In this document: piece by piece, positions 1 through 5,759 of the stretch
How the letters are laid out: each line of letters starts with the position of its first letter
Position numbering within the stretch: position 1 is the stretch's first letter
Assembly: GCA_028822945.1 (NCBI GenBank)
Contig: JAPKCN010000058.1
Coordinates: 1-9,723 of the forward strand
Source: Porticoccaceae bacterium
GTDB lineage: Bacteria; Pseudomonadota; Gammaproteobacteria; Pseudomonadales; Porticoccaceae
Length of the DNA: 9,723 nt
Direction: 5' to 3'
Program-made: the position numbers and the translations under genes
The notes under the pieces: model-generated
Seen by the model: only the letters and a program-made list of their open reading frames with translations
Told to the model about the DNA's origin: nothing
Databases searched by the model: none

Positions 1-1
1 G

Positions 2-304
2 ACCGAACAGCGGGGCGAGAGCTACTAAGGTTTTAATCATCATAAGGTTTTCGTCGATCTTAAGGCTGACCTCTGAAATGATTTTTTCGCGAACTTGACG
101 GGCGCGCTTAGAACTGCGCTCTGGCCGCGCTTCCCAAGTATTCAGGGCCAACTCTACGTCACCCCCGACTGCGCCGCGAAGATACCACATGCGCTCGAAG
201 AGCAGCGTCCACATCACGAACAAAAGAACTACGATAGCCCATAAAACCGCGCCACCCATGTCCATGAATTTACCTACGTCAGCTAGTAAATCGCTGAGAA
301 ACAT
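2..304 (-). CDS. ExbB2-like proton channel subunit (MotA/TolQ/ExbB family), partial: N-terminal 101 residues
   Basis: Start of an inner-membrane proton-channel subunit of the TolQ/ExbB family, which uses the proton gradient to energise TonB. The reading frame is open from the ATG at 304 to the window edge, so the C-terminus is missing. I read MFLSDLLADVGKFMDMGG, a hydrophobic first membrane segment at about residues 18-35 (AVLWAIVVLLFVMWTLLF), a basic cytoplasmic stretch rich in Arg and Lys, then MIKTLVALAPLFG, which is where the second conserved helix of the family begins. The short N-terminus without a signal peptide matches the ExbB2 partner of TtpC-type systems rather than the long TtpC form encoded just upstream. 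The start lies one base after the TGA of that gene, with a GAGG ribosome-binding site at 314-317. Family placement is confident. Assignment to ExbB2 is inferred from gene order. exbD and tonB are expected next, beyond the edge. Confidence 0.85.
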   Translation of the reverse strand, partial: MFLSDLLADVGKFMDMGGAVLWAIVVLLFVMWTLLFERMWYLRGAVGGDVELALNTWEARPERSSKRARQVREKIISEVSLKIDENLMMIKTLVALAPLFG

Positions 305-305
305 C

Positions 306-1676
306 TCATTTAACCTCGACTGAGTCGGCGACAATACCGGCGCTCTGCTCCTCGAGCACATGGAGTATGCGCTGTGCCTTGCCGTTCACTAAGGTGTGCA
401 TCAATACAGTGGGAATAGCCACCACCAATCCGAGTACTGTGGTAATCAGCGCTTGTGAGATGCCGCCAGCCATCGCCTTTGGGTCACCAGCACCAAAAAG
501 TGTAATCATTTGAAAGGTGATAATCATACCGGTCACGGTTCCCAGCAGACCTAGCAGCGGCGCAACCATGGCAATAATTTTTAGCAAGTTGAGGCCAGAT
601 TCGATCGCCGGACGCTCCTTCAATACCGCTTCGTGAAGCTTGAGCTCTAGCGACTCCGGATCCAATTTAGGATTATTCTGTGCTACTTGCAACACACGGC
701 CAAGTGGATTTTTAAGATTCGGCGCGCTGGTTTTTAATTGCGAACTAACCCCTGATGACATCGAAAATAGTACGAAGAATCGCCATAGTGCAAGCAGAAT
801 TGCAAAGGCAAAGACACCCGTAATGACATAGCCCACGATACCGCCAAAATGCCAGCGTTCGATCAAAGTTGGGGTGTTAATCAGCGCTCTCAATAAGCCG
901 CCACCCAAGGGTCCAGTAGGATCCAAACCAACTTTGGTAAACCCAGAACTGGCTACCTGAAGTTCGTCTGCGCTACTTTGATGCTTGCCTGCAGGTTGTC
1001 GGGGCAACTCAGATACAGAGCCCGTGCCAGTATTGTACTCGAGGTACATACCGCTAGCGAGCAGATTGTAGGTACCCACGCGCACCACTTCCATCTGCTG
1101 TTGCTCTCCACTGGCCAACGTTACAGTGCGAGTGAACTTGACAATTCGACCGCTCTCTACCATCTCGCGTTGCTGTTCATACCAGAGCTTCTCAATATCT
1201 TCGATCGAGGGCAGGCGGGTGTCACTACTCATTTTTTCGATCAACTCATCGAGAAATTCCGTACGCCCAGGAATTTGTGCACTAACCACCGACTGTCTCA
1301 AATTCTCTCGGATATCGCCAGCAGCACCCGTTAAATGCCCAAATAATTCCTTGAGCGAGCCGAGACGCTTGTCCAACTGCGCTCTCAGGGCGGCGATCTT
1401 CTGTTCGTTGTCTCGAATATTTTGCTCTAACCGATCCGAGCGACGCTCTTCGCTAGTGCGCTGATCTTCAGCTTTTTTTAACAACCGCGTCTGATCTTTT
1501 TTGTCCGAATTAAAATCTGCCTGGCGTTGCTTGTAATCTTTGGTTTCAGAAATTTTCGAGTCCTGAATCATCTGTAACAACTGCTCAAGACTTTTTGCGT
1601 CCTGCGCGACCGCCGCGGAACTTAAGAGTGCGCTTGACAACAGCGCCGCACAGAGTGTGATAGTGTGGGTTTTCAT
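306..1676 (-). CDS. TtpC-like protein: periplasmic coiled coil fused to MotA/TolQ/ExbB proton channel domain
   Basis: The 456-residue product resembles TtpC of Vibrio TonB2 systems, an accessory inner-membrane protein needed for TonB2-dependent uptake of iron complexes. A signal peptide ends near AAVA|QD (residues 21-26). Residues 25-115 are highly charged and heptad-like, consistent with a periplasmic coiled coil. Residues 116-270 form an uncharacterised periplasmic region. Membrane helices lie at about 277-304, 364-388 and 407-430. The C-terminal domain carries the family motifs APLLGLLGTVTGMI (372-385) and GGISQALITTVLGLVVAIP (404-422). The size is about twice that of a plain ExbB because of the N-terminal extension. 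The ATG overlaps the stop of the DUF3450 gene as ATGA (1673-1676) and has a GGAGG ribosome-binding site at 1684-1688, so translation is probably coupled. It is followed after one base by an ExbB-like gene. Family known; the substrate cannot be told from this window. Confidence 0.9.
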   Translation of the reverse strand: MKTHTITLCAALLSSALLSSAAVAQDAKSLEQLLQMIQDSKISETKDYKQRQADFNSDKKDQTRLLKKAEDQRTSEERRSDRLEQNIRDNEQKIAALRAQLDKRLGSLKELFGHLTGAAGDIRENLRQSVVSAQIPGRTEFLDELIEKMSSDTRLPSIEDIEKLWYEQQREMVESGRIVKFTRTVTLASGEQQQMEVVRVGTYNLLASGMYLEYNTGTGSVSELPRQPAGKHQSSADELQVASSGFTKVGLDPTGPLGGGLLRALINTPTLIERWHFGGIVGYVITGVFAFAILLALWRFFVLFSMSSGVSSQLKTSAPNLKNPLGRVLQVAQNNPKLDPESLELKLHEAVLKERPAIESGLNLLKIIAMVAPLLGLLGTVTGMIITFQMITLFGAGDPKAMAGGISQALITTVLGLVVAIPTVLMHTLVNGKAQRILHVLEEQSAGIVADSVEVK

Positions 1677-2455
1677 CGGACAACCTCCGGGGCAGTGATG
1701 GGCATTTCAAGAACATCTTGAGTGGTCAGTTTCTTAGCGATACGAATTCCCTGATCCACCGGTCGACGGTATTCCGAACCCAGCGTTTGCCATGTACCGG
1801 AATCTTTATTCCAAGCACCTGTTTGAGCCTTATCCTTGGTCTGATAAGCCAGCGCGACGCGTCCGATACGGAGCACATCGACCTCCACGTCTGAACCGTT
1901 AGAGTTGATGTCGATCATGTCTCGGTACGTCTCTAATGACTGGCTATACTCGGATTCGATATCATAGACCTCGAGGATTTGACGGAATTTTTCAGCCGAA
2001 GAGAATCTAGCGCTGTCGAGATTATCGGATAAGTCCGCAACTGCCTGCTCCCGCTGATCTTTCTTAAAGGGCATATCCAAACCGATAAAGTCCTCCAACG
2101 ACTTGAGCATGCTGATCATGAGTGGCGTGATACCACGCTCGATGACAGTGGCGTTCGCAATTGAGTCTTCAAGTTCTGACATCATCTGGTTTTGGCTAGC
2201 AATCTGTCGGTCGAGTTGGGAGTTGTATACTTGCAGTGATTCAATTTGCTTGTTGACCTGCTTGAACTCCTGCAACAAACCATCGGTTTGATCGGCAATT
2301 CGGTCGACCTTGACCTGAGCTACCTGCGCAGCTTTAACTTTCGCGGCACCCGCAGAGAGTAAGTCTTGAACGTCCGCAGCCTGAGCCCAATTAGCGCTCA
2401 GTGCGGTGCTGAAAATGACACAACATGTCAGTGCTTTAAACGGTTGTTTTCTCAT
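1673..2455 (-). CDS. DUF3450 family secreted coiled-coil protein of a TonB2-type operon
   Basis: The 260-residue product has a signal peptide (basic MRKQPFK start, hydrophobic core, probable cleavage at WAQA|AD, residues 23-28) and a mature part that begins with a long Gln/Lys/Asp-rich heptad region (about 30-105), so it is probably a periplasmic coiled-coil protein. It has no enzyme motif. I assign DUF3450 from its length, this architecture and its position. Proteins of this family are commonly encoded directly before a TtpC-like MotA/TolQ/ExbB gene in marine gammaproteobacteria, exactly as here. Their molecular role is not established. A structural or regulatory part in a TonB-ExbB-ExbD complex is an inference. 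It is the first gene of its operon: a GAGGG ribosome-binding site (2460-2464) lies 4 nt before the ATG, and the gap back to folA is 189 nt. Its stop overlaps the next start by 4 nt. Confidence 0.82.
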   Translation of the reverse strand: MRKQPFKALTCCVIFSTALSANWAQAADVQDLLSAGAAKVKAAQVAQVKVDRIADQTDGLLQEFKQVNKQIESLQVYNSQLDRQIASQNQMMSELEDSIANATVIERGITPLMISMLKSLEDFIGLDMPFKKDQREQAVADLSDNLDSARFSSAEKFRQILEVYDIESEYSQSLETYRDMIDINSNGSDVEVDVLRIGRVALAYQTKDKAQTGAWNKDSGTWQTLGSEYRRPVDQGIRIAKKLTTQDVLEMPITAPEVVR

Positions 2456-2583
2456 AATTCCCTCAATTTGGGCGTGGCGGTTTTTTTGTCTGAGCGAGAG
2501 TGTCTGTTTTTTTCATAAGACTTTCACGCACTTAAAATTTCAGCGTTCTTTGTAACAGGGTGGAGAAAAAGAAGCAATTTGCC

Positions 2584-2600
2584 AAGGCGAAAAACGCCTT
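2584..2600 (-). terminator. Candidate hairpin terminator behind folA
   Basis: AAGGCG and CGCCTT form a perfect 6-bp stem around a five-base loop, 45 nt past the folA stop. On the minus strand it is followed by GGCAAATTGCTTC and only later by TTTTT (2566-2570), so it lacks the immediate U-tract of a canonical intrinsic terminator. It may be a weak terminator or a 3'-end stabilising structure. Confidence 0.35.
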
Positions 2601-2624
2601 AATGGGAATAAAGTCCCGCGATTG

Positions 2625-2641
2625 TGTTACCAAAGGTAACA
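2625..2641. repeat. Short perfect inverted repeat next to folA stop
   Basis: TGTTACC-AAA-GGTAACA is a perfect 7-bp stem with a 3-nt loop, beginning 4 nt past the folA stop codon. A smaller GGGA/TCCC stem (2604-2607 with 2614-2617) lies between it and the 2584-2600 hairpin. It could protect the 3' end of the lgt-thyA-folA mRNA or bind a protein. There is no T-tract, so it is not an intrinsic terminator by itself. Confidence 0.4.
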
Positions 2642-2644
2642 GCG

Positions 2645-3151
2645 TTAGAGCGCAGAACGCTCGAGTATAACAAATTGATAGGCGTAATCAGCAGACTGGG
2701 ATCCTGGCGTTCGCTCAAGTTCGCGCCATTCAGTGCGCACAAAATCTGGAAAAAACGTATCGGCGCAAATCTCGGCGTCGATCTCAGTCAAATAAAGACG
2801 GGTTGCGTAAGGCAGTGCTTGGCGATAAACCTGCTCGCCGCCAATCACCATAACTTCGTCCTGCTGGCGCTGCTCACAGGCCGAATATGCTGCGCTTAGG
2901 GCCGCTTCCAGGCTCCTCTCGACCTGCACACCATCGGCCCGCCACTGGGTGTCTCGAGAGATCACAATATTTACACGACCCGGCAGCGGCCTGCCGATTG
3001 ATTCAAATGTTTTGCGCCCCATGATCAGTGGCTTTGCCATAGTAATGGCTTTAAAGTTCTTCAGGTCTTCAGGTATATGCCAGAGCAATCGATTGTCTAA
3101 TCCAATCGCAAAATTTCGACTGAGCGCAGCGATAATAGACAAGCGGATCAT
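2645..3151 (-). CDS. folA: Dihydrofolate reductase
   Basis: Reduces dihydrofolate to tetrahydrofolate with NADPH in the cytoplasm, restoring the cofactor oxidised by ThyA, and is the target of trimethoprim. The 168-residue product has the whole single-domain fold: the SIIAALSRNFAIG strand and loop, W24, catalytic acid D29 in HIPEDLKNFK (equivalent to E. coli Asp27), the NADPH-binding stretch MGRKTFESIGRPLPGR (44-59), MVIGGEQVY (101-109) and T122 in YLTEIDAE. The start chosen is the ATG at 3151, whose ATGA overlaps the thyA stop and which matches the start of homologues. An in-frame ATG at 3184 would add 11 residues (MSRCHFGSDRG) that lie inside thyA and do not resemble the family. No strong ribosome-binding site precedes the start, so coupling to thyA is likely. 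No resistance-type change is obvious by eye. Confidence 0.97.
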   Translation of the reverse strand: MIRLSIIAALSRNFAIGLDNRLLWHIPEDLKNFKAITMAKPLIMGRKTFESIGRPLPGRVNIVISRDTQWRADGVQVERSLEAALSAAYSACEQRQQDEVMVIGGEQVYRQALPYATRLYLTEIDAEICADTFFPDFVRTEWRELERTPGSQSADYAYQFVILERSAL

Positions 3152-4053
3152 ACCGCGATCGGAGCCGAAATGGCATCGTGACAACGGTAATTTTGCAACT
3201 CGAAATCATTAAAACTAAAAGCAAAAATACTCTCTACTTTGTCGTTTATGGCCAACTGAGGCAGTGCTATTGGGGGGCGCTGCAATTGCCGAGCGACTTG
3301 TTCAAGATGATTTACATAGAGATGCGCATCGCCAAAAGTATGCACGAACTCTCCAAGTTCGAGCTGGCAGACACTAGCGATCATAGTTGTCAGCAGTGCA
3401 TAGGACGCAATATTAAAGGGTACGCCGAGGAAGACATCGGCACTGCGCTGATAGAGCTGACACGAGAGCTTTCCCTCGCTAACGTAAAACTGAAACAAAC
3501 TATGGCACGGCGGCAGGCCGGATTTGACCATGACTGGCAGGTCCGCAGGGTTCCACGCCGACACCAAATGGCGGCGGGAATCAGGGTTACGCTTGATGTC
3601 TTCGATAACTAATGCCAGTTGGTCGACACCGTCGAAATCTCGCCACTGCTTGCCGTAAACCGGACCAAGGTCGCCAAATTCAGCAGCGAAATCGTCATCA
3701 TGTCGAATACGCTCAACAAACTCGGCCATCAATCTCTTGCGCTCGGGCGATCCTGGCGGGCAGTCGATATGACCAGACGTTTCGCGCAGCCAATTTTTAA
3801 AAGGCCAGTCACTCCATATTCCCACGCCATTATTAACCAAATAACGAATGTTAGTATCGCCGCGCACAAACCACAGAAGCTCGTGGAGAATAGATTTAAA
3901 ATGAACTTTTTTGGTAGTTACGAGTGGAAATCCAGTCGCCAGATCAAAGCGCATCTGGTAACCAAAAATACTCAGAGTGCCAGTGCCAGTGCGATCGTCT
4001 TTTCGGACACCAAAGTCTTGTATATGACGCATTAACTCAAGGTACTGTTGCAT
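3148..4053 (-). CDS. thyA: Thymidylate synthase
   Basis: Methylates dUMP to dTMP using 5,10-methylene-tetrahydrofolate, which becomes dihydrofolate. The 301-residue product has RTGTGTLSIFG (21-31, phosphate-binding Arg), WFVRGDTN (61-68), SRR (159-161), the nucleophile Cys183 in PPCHSLFQFY, YQRSADVFLGVPFNIASYALL split across 201-221 (dUMP site, Asn214) and GDAHLYVNH (241-249). E. coli ThyA has 264 residues. The extra length is an insert of about 36 residues between GIWSDW and GDLGPVYGKQW (roughly 84-127), the long small-domain form known from Lactobacillus casei, and VHTFGDAHLYVNH also agrees with that form. It starts 6 nt after the lgt stop with no clear ribosome-binding site (only a distant GGGA) and ends in a 4-nt overlap with folA, so translation is probably coupled. 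Gene order lgt-thyA is widespread in gammaproteobacteria. Confidence 0.97.
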   Translation of the reverse strand: MQQYLELMRHIQDFGVRKDDRTGTGTLSIFGYQMRFDLATGFPLVTTKKVHFKSILHELLWFVRGDTNIRYLVNNGVGIWSDWPFKNWLRETSGHIDCPPGSPERKRLMAEFVERIRHDDDFAAEFGDLGPVYGKQWRDFDGVDQLALVIEDIKRNPDSRRHLVSAWNPADLPVMVKSGLPPCHSLFQFYVSEGKLSCQLYQRSADVFLGVPFNIASYALLTTMIASVCQLELGEFVHTFGDAHLYVNHLEQVARQLQRPPIALPQLAINDKVESIFAFSFNDFELQNYRCHDAISAPIAV

Positions 4054-4059
4054 AAAAGT

Positions 4060-4878
4060 TTATTCCCGAGAAGGTTCCAGCAAAACGCGCTGCACTGTTT
4101 TGCGCATAAACCACAAACCAGCGAGCAACATAGGTACGCATAGCCACTGACCCCGGGTCATCCAATTAAATAATTCGATAGTCGCCTGCTGGCCGACAAA
4201 TTGTGCGTCTGGTTGGCGCACAAACTCCACCGCAAATCGAACCGTGCCATAACCCAGCAAAAAGAGTCCAGAAACCTCTCCGTATAGGCGCGGCTTGCGC
4301 GCAAACCAACTGATCAGCAAAAAAAGCACCAGACCCTCGCCAAACGCTTCATACAACTGAGATGGATGGCGCGCCAACTGTTCGGGATCGGCGGGGAATA
4401 ACATCCCCCAGGGGAGGTCGGTAGGCCGCCCCCAGAGCTCTTGCCCAATAAAATTACCCAGCCGACCAAATAGTAAGCCGGTCGGCACCAAAGGCGCAAT
4501 AAAGTCAGTCAATCCGAGAAATGGCACTTGGTACTTACGGGCAAAAAATAATGCCGCACAAATAACCCCCAATAGACCGCCGTGAAATGACATACCACCC
4601 TGCCATATGCGTAATACTAATATCGGGTCGGCAAGCCACGGCCCGAGGCTGTAGAACAACATGTAACCGAGGCGCCCTCCTAGGATAACGCCCCAGGCAC
4701 CATAGACGATAAGGTCTTCTACCTGCTCGGGCTTAATCGGCGACCATGGACGGCGACTTGTGCGATTAGCCAACTGAAAAGCGACCACAAAGGCGAGCAA
4801 ATACATCACGCCATACCAGTGAACCTGAACTGGCCCTAAAGACAACGCCACAGGGTCGAACTCGGGATGGGTAATCAT
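4060..4878 (-). CDS. lgt: Prolipoprotein diacylglyceryl transferase
   Basis: Moves diacylglycerol from phosphatidylglycerol to the lipobox cysteine of prolipoproteins, the first step of lipoprotein maturation in the inner membrane. The 272-residue product is multi-spanning, with conserved HWYGVMY (20-26), GGMSFHGGLLG (94-104, catalytic-type His99, equivalent to E. coli His103), the signature GRLGNFIGQELWGR (138-151), HPSQLYEA (171-178) and FVRQPDAQ (219-226, essential Arg). Length is close to the usual 270-290. The start at 4878 has a strong TAGGAGG ribosome-binding site at 4884-4890. First gene of an apparent lgt-thyA-folA operon, divergent from the NRDE gene across 116 nt. Confidence 0.97.
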   Translation of the reverse strand: MITHPEFDPVALSLGPVQVHWYGVMYLLAFVVAFQLANRTSRRPWSPIKPEQVEDLIVYGAWGVILGGRLGYMLFYSLGPWLADPILVLRIWQGGMSFHGGLLGVICAALFFARKYQVPFLGLTDFIAPLVPTGLLFGRLGNFIGQELWGRPTDLPWGMLFPADPEQLARHPSQLYEAFGEGLVLFLLISWFARKPRLYGEVSGLFLLGYGTVRFAVEFVRQPDAQFVGQQATIELFNWMTRGQWLCVPMLLAGLWFMRKTVQRVLLEPSRE

Positions 4879-4904
4879 GACAACCTCCTATTTATGCGTG
4901 GCGG

Positions 4905-4910
4905 ATGATA
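4905..4910 (-). promoter_or_regulatory. Possible -10 box for the lgt-thyA-folA operon
   Basis: On the minus strand this reads TATCAT, five of six matches to TATAAT, 27 nt upstream of the lgt ATG. It would give a leader of about 20 nt carrying the TAGGAGG ribosome-binding site. I see no good -35 hexamer at the right distance, so the call is weak. Confidence 0.3.
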
Positions 4911-4958
4911 GCCTTTTATGCAACCACCTACCACCGAGCAATTGATCGATTTGTCGGG

Positions 4959-4988
4959 ATGACAGCCTCGACAAAGACGCGTTAAACT
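4959..4988 (+). promoter_or_regulatory. Possible promoter for the NRDE gene, placing the RNA start at or near its ATG
   Basis: ATGACA (4959-4964, five of six to TTGACA) and TAAACT (4983-4988, four of six to TATAAT) are 18 bp apart. The expected transcription start, about 7 nt past the -10, is 4995, the A of the ATG. No ribosome-binding site is visible before that ATG, which fits a leaderless or nearly leaderless mRNA. Found by eye only. Confidence 0.35.
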
Positions 4989-4994
4989 ATTCGC

Positions 4995-5756
4995 ATGTGC
5001 CTTATCGCCCTCGCCTTTGAAACAAACCCCGACCTGCGCTTGGCGATATCCTCCAATCGAGACGAATTCTATGATCGACCAACCGCAGCGATGGATTGGT
5101 GGTCGTCAGATAGTATTTTAGCTGGTCGCGACCTCCAGGCCGGGGGCACTTGGCTGGGGTTGTCCAGGCGTGGGAGATTTGCCGCGATAACGAATTTTCG
5201 CGGCCATTTTGGCCCCGAAAAGCCACTCTCGAGAGGCCACTTGGTAAGAGACTTCTTGACCTCGACAGCCGCTGCAGCTGACTTTGCTGCTGCCGTAAGC
5301 CGACAATCTAACCGTCGTGCAGGTTTCAATTTGATCCTTTTTGACGGTGGCTCACTGCATTATTTAAATAACTATGAGCAAACTTGCTATGCACTTGGAC
5401 CTGGCGTCTACGCCTTGAGCAATTACCAACTGGATTGCCGTTGGCCAAAAGTCGAGTACGCCCGAAAACAACTTAGCCATAATCTGGCGACGCCAATGAA
5501 TGCTCAAGACCGACTTGCTGATCTGACGACACTCCTATCGGAGCGCCAACCCTATCCGGAAAAGCTGTTGCCAGATACCGGCGTCCCACATAGGTGGGAA
5601 AAGATTCTGTCGTCGCCGTTTATCGTTAGCGAAGGTTACGGAACACGCGCTTGCACTGGCGTCTTGATCAGCAATCGCGGTGAGGTTGCGGTGATGGAAA
5701 AGGCCTACAACGACGGGGTACTGCAGACTAGCCAGCAATTCGACTTTCAGCTGTAA
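4995..5756 (+). CDS. NRDE/TANGO2-family protein
   Basis: The 253-residue product begins MCLIALAFETNPDLRLAISSNRDEFYDRPT, with Cys2 and the Asn-Arg-Asp-Glu tetrad (21-24) that names the NRDE family, related to eukaryotic TANGO2. It goes on with AGRDLQAGGTWLGLSRRGRFAAITNFR (about 43-69, split here as AGRDLQAGGTWLG and ITNFR) and FNLILFD, all typical of the family. There is no signal peptide, so it is probably cytoplasmic. From memory, members have been linked to haem trafficking in eukaryotes and in Shewanella, and the conserved N-terminal Cys suggests a link to N-terminal nucleophile folds. Neither activity can be shown from sequence here. The ATG at 4995 is chosen because Met-Cys is the conserved family start, although no ribosome-binding site precedes it. 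It is convergent with ptsP, with only 3 nt between the two stop codons, and divergent from lgt. Confidence 0.9.
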   Translation: MCLIALAFETNPDLRLAISSNRDEFYDRPTAAMDWWSSDSILAGRDLQAGGTWLGLSRRGRFAAITNFRGHFGPEKPLSRGHLVRDFLTSTAAAADFAAAVSRQSNRRAGFNLILFDGGSLHYLNNYEQTCYALGPGVYALSNYQLDCRWPKVEYARKQLSHNLATPMNAQDRLADLTTLLSERQPYPEKLLPDTGVPHRWEKILSSPFIVSEGYGTRACTGVLISNRGEVAVMEKAYNDGVLQTSQQFDFQL

Positions 5757-5759
5757 CCT

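Larger units (their letters stand above)
2456..2644. other. Noncoding gap between folA and the DUF3450 operon
   Basis: This 189-nt stretch must hold the 3' end of the folA transcript and the promoter of the DUF3450 operon. It contains three closely spaced small hairpins near folA (2584-2600, 2604-2617 and 2625-2641) and several A/T homopolymer runs (2481-2487, 2517 region, 2566-2570). I found no clear -35/-10 pair for the operon and no recognisable Fur box by eye. The one plus-strand reading frame crossing it (2624-2899) runs antisense through folA and is a shadow. Confidence 0.6.

Noticed and set aside
978..1464. Plus-strand frames of 112-118 codons inside the ttpC-like gene
   Set aside because: They are antisense to a well-supported gene with a signal peptide, membrane helices and family motifs. 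Their products are low-complexity with no family features.
2456..2644. Fur box or other iron-dependent operator in front of the TonB2-type operon
   Set aside because: No stretch resembling GATAATGATAATCATTATC could be seen on either strand.
3152..3184. Upstream in-frame ATG giving an 11-residue longer FolA
   Set aside because: The extra residues are the thyA 3' end read in another frame and do not match DHFR N-termini. The ATGA overlap at 3148-3151 is the better start.
3178..4035. Plus-strand frames of 62-144 codons opposite thyA
   Set aside because: thyA is unmistakable on the minus strand, and these are shadows of it.
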